Assembly: GCA_014925825.1 (NCBI GenBank)
Contig: JACGCK010000464.1
Span: 1 to 22,006, forward strand
DNA: 22,006 bases
Direction of reading: 5' to 3'
Source of the DNA: Pholiota molesta
Lineage: Eukaryota > Basidiomycota > Agaricomycetes > Agaricales > Strophariaceae
In this document: positions 1 through 7,703 of the stretch, piece after piece
How positions within the stretch are numbered: the first letter of the stretch is position 1
Layout of the letters: each line of letters opens with the position of its first letter
Notes under the pieces: model-generated
Databases searched by the model: none
What the model saw: only the letters and a program-made list of their open reading frames with translations
Told to the model about the DNA's origin: nothing
Position numbers and translations under genes: made by a program

Positions 1-798
1 TGTACGGAAATGGAAATAACGGATACGATGTGCACGAGCAGTTCGGCAGGATGTCCGTGCAGGACGGCCACAGCGATGGCTCAGACTATGAGGACGAAGG
101 CTATGCGCCGTCGCCGCCATCCAAAAGTTATGACGTGAGCGGAGCCCGTACCAACAAGGCCAGCGCTACCCCGACGAGAGTAACAATAATCTACGGCTCC
201 ACGCACATGCGCAAAATCATCACGGACCGGCTCGTCGTCATCGTTCAACAATCACCCCGCGACGAACGGATACCGCTCCAACTCCCGCTCAAACTCACCA
301 CTGCAAGCGCAGCGCGAGCGTGCCGACTCACCGCAGCGGCAGCATCACAACAGCAGCCATCGTACAGCGCCAGCAACGGGTACGCAGCACATACGGCGGC
401 GGCAGCTCCGCGCCGTCAAGGTGGAACGACAGCGGGTACCAGACATTCGACAGCGCCGCCTCCCGCTCGTCCGCCGCCCTCTCCTCGCGCTCGCGCTCGC
501 ACTCAACAACAACGACGCCGAACCCGAACACGCCGCCGATCTCCGCAGGGAACCCGCAGACGGCGTTCGTCAAGATCAAGATCTTCAACCAGGGCGCGGA
601 GGACCTCATCGCGATCCGCGTGCACCCCAAGGTGTCGCGCAGGGAGCTGATCGAGAAGGTGGCGACGCGCCTGGCCACACGCGTCGTGGGCTGCGGTACC
701 GCGACAGTATGACGAACACGTTTGTGGGCCTGGATTCGGACGACGAGCTGCGCGCGTGGATGGAGGGGACGGACAAGCATGTGTTGTATGCCGACTGA
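1..798 (+). CDS. cdc24: 3' end of a Cdc24-type Rho/Cdc42 guanine-nucleotide exchange factor (C-terminal PB1 domain), partial
   Basis: Only the C-terminus is present; the CH, RhoGEF and PH domains of the family would lie upstream. The visible part is a Ser/Asn/Gln-rich linker followed by a PB1 domain. Its first strand is TAFVKIKIF (about 562-588), followed by LIAIRVHP. The acidic OPCA-like stretch GLDSDDELRAWMEGTDK and the terminal VLYAD then stop (TGA at 796-798). In yeast this PB1 domain binds the scaffold Bem1 to focus Cdc42 activation at polarity sites. The reading frame is not continuous. Frame 3 is used near 3-150, frame 2 from about 310 to 665, and frame 1 from about 680 (LRYRDSMTNTFVGL) to the stop. 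The change inside PB1 near 665-685 is too short for an intron and is a single-base-type break. The linker probably has one or two more. The assignment comes from PB1 position and sequence; a Bem1- or Nox-type PB1 protein is less likely. Confidence 0.75.
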
Positions 799-2119
799 GC
801 CAACCCACTCGCGCGTCTCTGTGCTTAGGTGGCGTTGGTTATCCTTATTTCCTGCATGGCCGCTGCTTTGGCCTTCCCCTCCCCTTACATTCGACGCCAC
901 TCTGACTCGGCAAGGACCCGCGATGGCAGAACACCCTACTTCGTTCTTGTCCTACCCTTTTCCAGCACCTCCCTTGTCTTCATTTCAACACGACTCATGA
1001 TTATGTATGACCTACGACTGCGTTCTCGCCTCCCATCTCTGGCGTTTCTTCTCTGTCCAGACCCGGACTCCACGCAGACTTTGACTCCTTTTTCTATCTC
1101 TTTTTCTTCTTTCCGCACTGCCTCACATCTTCTCCAGCTACTGTATTTTACGTTTTGTGGCAGCGCGAGTCAGTCCGTGCCGCTATGTAATAATTATTTC
1201 TCATTTGTGCCGTCTTCATCCTCTTCATCTCCCGTCTTCTTCTTCTACTACTTATTACTACTTCAGTTTCGTTCTAGCGATTGGCGAGCGGGCACCGCTG
1301 ATATCTATTTGGGATGCATGTACATGTACATACAAGTTGGTATACTCTGTACGTGTAGGGCGGCGACGTTGTATGATGGAGAATTCAGAAGTATGCAAAA
1401 CACGCATGAACGCACGGAAATGACAGTATCGGTCGGATCAGTGAGAACGACGGGTCAAAGGTAAAAAGGTAAAAGGGTGCCTGGTGTTCCTGTGCGAGCC
1501 TCGTAGGTCATCGTTGACTGCGCCGAGGCAGGCCGAGGCGTTGGGATAGCCGGGTTCCAGGAACGACACGAGGCTGCGCCACATTTGCTGTTCTGGGATA
1601 CTTGTAGGTGCATCAAGGTGTGACGTCAGTTGATTGACCCTGAGCTTCTTCGGTCTTTTTCTGCTCACGACGAATGAGCCGTATTTGAATTCGGGGGGGG
1701 GATGATTAGACTCGATCCCAGTCTACAAGGGTAGAAAACCGAGCTCGATTGTGTAGTAATAAGAAATGACAAATGGATTTTCCGAAACTAATTGAGCAGC
1801 AAGCCATATTCGTCCACTTCGTCTGGAGTCGAGACTGGGGATGATATTGGGACAACGGAATACATTTACATTCTAATTCTAACGACTAGTTTGGTTGTAA
1901 AGGCATGCAAGAGATAGCAGATGATAAATGATATGCAAGTTGATGGAATGGGTAGCATTGAATCCAATAGTATGAATCCAATGTATGTCAGAATGGTATG
2001 TCAGTGAGATAGGGAATCCATGAAGCATCGGATAGATGAGTAACTGTTAGATGTCCAATGAATAGAGAAAAATAAAAAACTGCACAGCAGCGAAAGAAAG
2101 CCGCGCGTCTCAAACCAGT
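799..2119. other. Convergent intergenic region between cdc24 and the channel gene
   Basis: About 1.3 kb lies between two convergent stop codons. From about 930 to 1300 it is strongly pyrimidine-rich on the + strand. This gives a long open frame (829-1464) with no ATG at its head and a low-complexity Ser/Phe/Leu product, so I do not call a gene. There is a run of nine G at 1693-1701 and a CRE-type octamer at 1621-1628. I see no splice-supported gene, RNA gene or transposon end. Confidence 0.5.
1621..1628. promoter_or_regulatory. CRE-type octamer TGACGTCA
   Basis: A perfect 8-bp palindrome TGACGTCA, the consensus site for Atf/CREB-type bZIP factors in fungi. It lies between two convergent genes, away from either start codon, so its function is doubtful. 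A chance occurrence is quite possible. Confidence 0.25.
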
Positions 2120-5100
2120 CTAGCTGCCCGCGCTCGCACCGATATTCGCCTTGCGGTTCCTGCTCTTCCTCACGCAGCAGATGCGTCGAGCGGTCCGCGA
2201 TGGGCGGCAGGAACCCAAGCACAGGCTTCATCTCCTTCGCCGAGCGCTCCGCCTCCGCGACCTCGTCGCGCAGCATGCTCGGCGTGGGCGACGCCGGCTG
2301 CGGCGACGGCATCAGGCCCTCGTCCTCATTCTGCCCAAAGGCCGCTCTTGATGTCTGCACCGGGCGATCCATTACGCCCAAACGTTCCGGGTCGACGTAG
2401 ACAATGGGCTGCGGCGCCTCGTACCCGACGATGCCTAATCGGCGGCAGTAGTAATGCACGGCGGCATGGAACGCGGTGCGCCGCGTGTTGTGCAGGCCCC
2501 AGTCCTGCCAGTTCCGTTGTGCCCGATGCCGATGGTATCTCGAGGTAACGCTGGAAGGAGATGTCGCGCAGCATGATGCTCGTACTCGGCTCGTACCAGC
2601 GGTTTTCTTCGGTTGAAAGCCATTCGTTCAGGCAGCGCTCGAGTGCGTCAATTTTGACGAGCGGCGTTGTCCATGCTATTTGCATGGTTAGGTTTCGAAG
2701 GTTTTGCCTGAGCGCCGCATGTTTAAGCTGGAAGATTGAATTAGGCTTGAATGGACCCTTGAGGAGAGATAAGAGAGGCGCACATGAATTGGGAGAACAG
2801 CTGGCTGTTGAAATAATATGTTTCCGTCCCGTCCGCACGCGAGAAGACAGTGGCGAAGAGTCCAACTTTCTTCACAACCATGTTTTGGTCTGATCGATAT
2901 GCATCAAAACTGTTCCTTTCCTACGAAATAAATACATACCACCGATTAAAACTCGATCGCCGGTATCATATGGACTACAATCAACGAACACTGCAGTCAG
3001 CAATACAGCTCTAACCAGAACGACAAAGCGCTTACTGTGTCACAAACAGGAACATAATCGCGTCAAACGCCGAACTCGCCGACTTTTTGAAGATAAAGCT
3101 CGCTGCAATGCCCAACGTATACATACTCGTCAACGACTTCCCAACGTCAACCCCAAATATACTCAGCGAGATGAAGAACAACACCACACATGCGAAGAGA
3201 AGTAGGATACGATCGAGCATCTTCAGCGCCTCGCCCACATCCCGCATCGAGCGCGACAGGAACCGCCGCTCCTTGTAGATTTTCAGCAGGGCGGTTTTTA
3301 TCTCCGCCCGGGAGAGGTCGCCGTGGTCATCCTTGTCGAGAACTTTGAATGCTTCTTCGGCGGAGGCTTTGTCCGGGAAGGCGGGGTAGAAGTCGGCAGG
3401 AACGAGCCAGGACCGTCCGCGGGCTTGGAAGCGGGTGAAGATCAAGCGGGCGAGGCGCTACGTATGCGATACGACGTTGGTAATATTCTTTCAAAAGGGG
3501 GAGGATAGAACTCACCTTCGCCTCATGCGCCGAATTCACGTTCCACCCTAATGTACCACTATCCCCAGCGCCGCCCTTGATATTCCGCGCGTCGTGCAAA
3601 ATCGCGGTCTTCAACACTTTTACCGTCTGCCTCAGCGTTGCATCCACTGCCTCCGCCGCGGACGCCGCTCCAGCCACTGCAGCCTCTGCAGCCCCCGTCA
3701 GCCCTCCTGGGCTCGCCGAGCCGCTTGCCGTGTTGGCCCCAGGCGGTGAGTAGAACGGGTCGTCGAAGAAGCTCTCGCGTGGGCTCGAGGTGGATGTGTC
3801 CTGTGAGTTTTGCGCTTGAAATGAATAGCTACCCATTTTGCGATGCGCAGGGGGCGAAAGAGCAGGCGCGTTGGTGGATACAGTGGCGGGCGCGTACACC
3901 TGGCCCAGAGACGGAGAAGAGGGCAGCGTCTCGAGCTCGACAGCGGTGCCATCCTCCTTCATCCCGGGCGCCGTCACTTCCGTCATCTCGTGCAGCTGCG
4001 AGGGCACGCGCGGACGTGTGGGTGGAGTGGGTGGGCTCAGATATCCGTCACCGGAGTTCTGCCAGGACAGCCGGTTCAGCGAGACGCTCGCGCGCTGGCG
4101 CTGGCGAATATCGTCTTCTTGCTCTTGGTCCGACGCCGCGCTGCGGTCATTCTGCGACTGAGCGCGCTCGCCCTCCTCACCTTCCGACTCCCCGGCACTG
4201 CTTGGTGTGCTGCCTGTGGCCTGCCTGAGTGCACGGTTGAGGAGGCTGAAGTGTTGTTTATCAGTGAGTGGTGGGGAGGATGGGCCGAATATAGGCGTAC
4301 GCGCGCCAGATTTGGGACGGAGGGCTTGTGGGAAGGACGGGGGGCGAGGCTGGGGTTTGGGTCGATATTGGCGTAGTTTTTCGATAACTACCAAGGACCT
4401 TTCGACTTCTTCGATACGGTCTTTATAGGCAACCTGGTGGAAAGAGAAGGCTATTGGGAATGAGTCGATATATATTAAAAAGATGTGATTCAAGCAAAAG
4501 AGACGACATACCGATAAAGTGGGAAACCATGGCTTGGATACGCCATACTAAGATAAGAAAGAAAAAGAATTCGACGACCTGCGCCATCTGCAAAAGATAT
4601 CAGAGCATGTCATAGCAAATAATAAGAAAGGAACGCACGCGATTGGTATACTGCGCGCGGCTCTGTGACGTGTCTCCCATATCGTGCAGCTCGTATATGT
4701 TGTTAAAGATAATGACCCAGCTTGCAAAGGCGCTCGCAGCATAAAAAGCAGGCTTGCCGGTGTCCTTCACGGAGTCATATATTTCAATGCGTGTCTTGAC
4801 CGATTCAGATACGTGTCCCCAAATAGCGGCGATGAAATAGCGAACGATGATGGGAACTACGTCGATGATCATGGCGAGTCCCCAGGAGATGACTAGGTTG
4901 GCAGCAACCCAAAAGAGCCATGCCTGGACGTTGTCTTTGACGTAGCGGCGGTGTTCTGTGGGATGGGTTTGTACCAGTAGAAATGGACGAGCAGAGCAGG
5001 AGTGACGAGGATAATGGCAAGGAATGTGGACCCAATCAAGGAGGACAGAAGGAGGGACACGATTCTGCGTTATTTTTGGATCAACGTAAGATTAGTGAAG

Positions 5101-5616
5101 TCGGAGCAACAAAATGAAAGGCACCTTTTTGGACCCCATGCTCTTTTTCTTTAGTTGAGGTGAATGAGTTTTTGAATTTTGCCTGTTCGTCGATGAGATC
5201 CTCCTCGTCGGACCAATCGTATTCACGTTCCGAGTCTTCGCCGAGATACATTGATGATGAGTGAACACTGGTCGTATCTGAATCTTGGCGTATGTGCGAT
5301 GGCCTAGTTGGAGGGCTTTGGGGAGGTCATCAGGGAATTGAACCTTCTGTGTGTGCCTGATTTTGGCACGCTTTGTGGTCTGGTCATGGTGGGCGTCTTC
5401 AATACCGATCTCAACGAAATCATCGTCTTCGCGACGCTTTTCTTTCCTGCGACGTTTTTCATACTTGTCATCTCTGTCTTTATCGACCACCGTCTCGTCG
5501 CTTGGCATAGAAGTGAGGGGGATGAAGGAACTGGATTCGAGAAGATTGTCGGAAGAAGAGTGCTCACGCGGACCCTGGGCCCGGTTCTTGAGAATGCCGT
5601 GGAGCCTCTTAGCCAT
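2120..5616 (-). CDS. Msy1/Msy2-type MscS mechanosensitive ion channel with EF-hand
   Basis: Eukaryotic MscS-family channel. Fission-yeast Msy1 and Msy2 sit in the ER and control cytosolic calcium after hypo-osmotic shock. Eight exons by splice sites (5616-5125, 5064-4639, 4587-4512, 4450-3516, 3457-3036, 2974-2940, 2889-2784, 2727 to the end). In order: a charged N-terminus from MAKRLHGILK; four to five hydrophobic segments (e.g. IVSLLLSSLIGSTFLAIILV, VVEFFFFLILVWRIQ); a long Ser/Pro-rich insert in exon 4; an EF-hand loop DKDDHGDLSRAE; then the MscS core with ILLLFACVVLFFISLSIFGV and HPYDTGDRV (joined across an intron). The C-terminal soluble domain contains NLTMQIAWTTP, IGIGHN and AVHYYC. 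Several one-base breaks disrupt the frame near 5275, 5126, 4975, 2697, 2555 and 2530. The end is uncertain: RKSRNRKANIGASAGS then TAG at 2120 looks family-like but needs one more break, while the uncorrected frame runs to 2001. Confidence 0.85.
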
Positions 5617-6027
5617 GAAAGGAATAGTGGGAGTTGGTGGTGGGATTGTGGGAAGTATTTCCAGTGGGATGGAGCGCAGCAGCGAAAGGCATGGTCCTTA
5701 TGGGCGCCAGTCGTTGCGGGGGGCAGGAGGCTCAAAGGTTTTCCGCCCATCCGCAATTTTGCACAATTTTGCTGGGGCCATACGCGCCCAAAATAGATCA
5801 CGCCAAGGTCCCCCATTTTGCGTCCGTCATCGTCTATGGAAACCGTGCGCCGCAATCTGATACCCAGCGACTACGGAGATGCCTCTCAGTCATGGCGCAC
5901 GATGTCCAGCAGCAGTATGCACTGCGCACAGCTGTAGAGCCCATGATGTCATGGTCTATAATAGTCGCCCTAATCGACCCTGCAGGGCTATATAATGCAC
6001 CACATCAGCCTTCCAGCTCTCCACACC
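5617..6027. promoter_or_regulatory. Divergent intergenic region (channel gene / 6028 gene) with TATA element
   Basis: This 411-bp stretch separates two divergent starts and must hold both promoters. A clear TATATAA lies at 5989-5995, 33 bp before the 6028 ATG. Because the TATA box abuts an upstream in-frame ATG at 5995, the ATG at 6028 is the better start. A second TATA-like string (TATAATA) is near 5957. No other gene is apparent. Confidence 0.5.
5989..5995 (+). promoter_or_regulatory. TATA box of the 6028 gene
   Basis: TATATAA, 33 bp upstream of the ATG at 6028. The distance implies a very short 5' leader, or initiation close to the start codon. Confidence 0.45.
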
Positions 6028-6667
6028 ATGCCGTTTCAACATACGTCTCCCAACCTCGTCAACAAGGCCAAGAAAGACATCATTCGCGAAGCAAAGGACG
6101 AAGAGCATAACATCAAGGACGCTCTCAAAGACCTCTCTCGCACAGAAAAAGCTGCGCACAAGGCGTCCAAGGTAACCCCATCTCCAATCAAAGACCCAGA
6201 ATATGCGCTTACAGATAGCGGTCATTAGCAGGTCGCCAAGGCCGATTCGAAACTAGAAAAGGCAGAAAACTCGGAGCAGAAGAGTCGCTCAGACCACGAA
6301 CATGACGTAGCCATCGAACAAATTCAGCAAGCTCAAACAGACTTTGAGGTTCGTGTCTTGGCATGCATTTCTCCTTGTTATCTTGACTAATAGCCGTCTC
6401 TAACAGAAATCCAATCAACGCCATGCACAGCTAAATTACGAGAAATCGGATAAATCAGCGCAGGTTAACGCCGCAATAGAGCTCAATGATGAGCATACTG
6501 TATGTTCTCTTTCCATCATTGGAGAGTATAGAATTTCACCCCCATCACAGAAAGAGCGCAACGTGAAGCTCAATGCTCTTCGAGGACCATCAGCTGCCAC
6601 TGAAGCTGGCCGTGTTATTCCTGTTACTGAGAATCAAAGGGCCGACGTGAAGATGCACTTCACTTAA
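6028..6667 (+). CDS. Small charged, coiled-coil-like hypothetical protein (156 aa, four exons)
   Basis: Not recognised as a named family. Exons are 6028-6171, 6232-6348, 6407-6499 and 6551-6667 (TAA). All three introns (60, 58 and 51 bp) have GT-AG ends, and a CTAAT-type branch sequence is visible in the second. Every intron is phase 0, and the joined frame is open with no corrections. The product begins MPFQHTSPNLVNKAKKDI. It is rich in Lys, Glu, Asp, Ala and Gln, with heptad-like stretches in exons 1 and 2 (KDALKDLSRTEKAAHKASK; KADSKLEKAENSEQK), and ends ENQRADVKMHFT. It has no signal peptide or membrane segment. A mostly helical, soluble, perhaps stress-related or structural protein is plausible, but no function can be assigned. 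A TATATAA element 33 bp upstream supports the start. The in-frame ATG at 5995 overlaps the TATA box and is unlikely to be used. Confidence 0.75.
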
Positions 6668-6877
6668 ATTTCAAGGGTCTATCAAAGGTCTATTGAACAA
6701 TTCAAATAATCTTTGGCCTTTATTGTTTCTTGTACTCACATACCCTACAGACCTTCTTCTACTGATACCCATTTAAATATAAATACTGAAGCATTCCATC
6801 CTATGGTATTGTTCTCTTGAGTTGCTCTTGAGCATTCCGACTCGACCTCGAGCGCTTATTGAAATTTCCGTGTGAAG

Positions 6878-6902
6878 TGACGTCATTGACTCAATCACAT
6901 GA
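6878..6902. promoter_or_regulatory. CRE + AP-1/Gcn4 + E-box motif cluster
   Basis: Three bZIP/bHLH-type sites lie within 25 bp: TGACGTCA at 6878-6885, TGACTCA at 6887-6893, and TCACATGA (CANNTG core) at 6895-6902. The first two are separated by one base. In fungi TGACTCA is the Gcn4/Cpc1 (and AP-1) site and TGACGTCA the Atf/CREB site. The cluster lies 210 bp after the 6028 gene and about 800 bp before the 7704 ORF, so its target is unclear. Confidence 0.4.
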
Positions 6903-7504
6903 CCCAGGAATCGTCGCGCGTGGCGCTCGCTGTCATCGCCATGAGTCGCCGTTACTGCCATGTCCTTCAACAAGTTCAAGCTCTCAACGTTATATCAGCT
7001 CTTGTGTCAGTGACTTGTATTCTAAAGCCTCTCTATTTAAACCAAAAGGACTGCACCTTACCTTGAGGCTTGCCCTTACCCCTATGCCCGCGAATGATTC
7101 TGGATACGCGTTGCGTCGTGTAAATGGGACTGCTTGGCACTGGGACACTTCTCGAGTACCTTTTCCTCCATCTGTCTGACTGATAGCGTGTGGCTTTTTG
7201 ATCTTCAAAGATCTTCTATTTGTTTGCATTGTTCTCAAGAGATCATCATTCTGCTTCGACATACCACCGCCGCCTACTCCGTCGTCGCCTGCCTTGGATG
7301 CGAAAAAACCGTGTTTTCATTGAATATGCAGCTACACAAAGCGAAACATCCTTGCATGGACTGAGCACTATTATGAAATGCATTACGTATTTCTCAAGCG
7401 AATAAAGTTCTATGTATTTCCTCTCAGCCTAAAACCGTCATTAGTCTTACTTTTCTGTCGTCTCTCCCTTGCAAAATTCTTGTGCAGGTCTCGCCCGGCT
7501 CGTG

Positions 7505-7512
7505 TATAAATA
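7505..7512 (+). promoter_or_regulatory. TATA box of the 774-codon ORF
   Basis: TATAAATA, followed by a pyrimidine-rich leader with repeated CTC/TTC, the usual layout of strongly expressed fungal genes. It lies 199 bp before the ATG at 7704. Confidence 0.5.
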
Positions 7513-7703
7513 TACAGGGTTCACTACACATAATCTTCCGTACCCCTCTCACTCCGCTTCTCAGCAAGACCTGCTCAGCGTTGCAGCACCCTTCAACTCC
7601 ACCTCGTATAGCTCTGCTCTTTCACGTAATTGAGTCCGCCCATAAATCTTCTATCTAAACGCCAGTATCTTTCACGCATTGCGTCCTCTCTTCACATTAC
7701 GCG

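Larger units (their letters stand above)
6668..7703. other. Intergenic region upstream of the 774-codon ORF; no firm gene
   Basis: About 1 kb between the 6028 gene and the 7704 ORF. It holds a bZIP/E-box motif cluster (6878-6902), a TATTTAAA string at 7033-7040 followed by a 31-codon ORF at 7084-7179, an AATAAA at about 7403, and a TATA box at 7505. On the - strand an ATG-started frame of 90 codons (7262-6990) contains plausible splice donors, but its product has no recognisable domain and I do not call it. A short unannotated transcript on either strand cannot be excluded. Confidence 0.4.

Noticed and set aside
829..1464. A 211-codon open frame starting with a signal-like hydrophobic stretch
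   Set aside because: It begins at GTG, not ATG. It lies in the pyrimidine-rich 3' flank of cdc24, and its Ser/Phe/Leu-rich product follows directly from the CT-rich composition.
6990..7262. A 90-codon ATG-started - strand frame
   Set aside because: There is no recognisable domain and no promoter support on that strand, and several good splice donors lie within it. The evidence is too weak to call.
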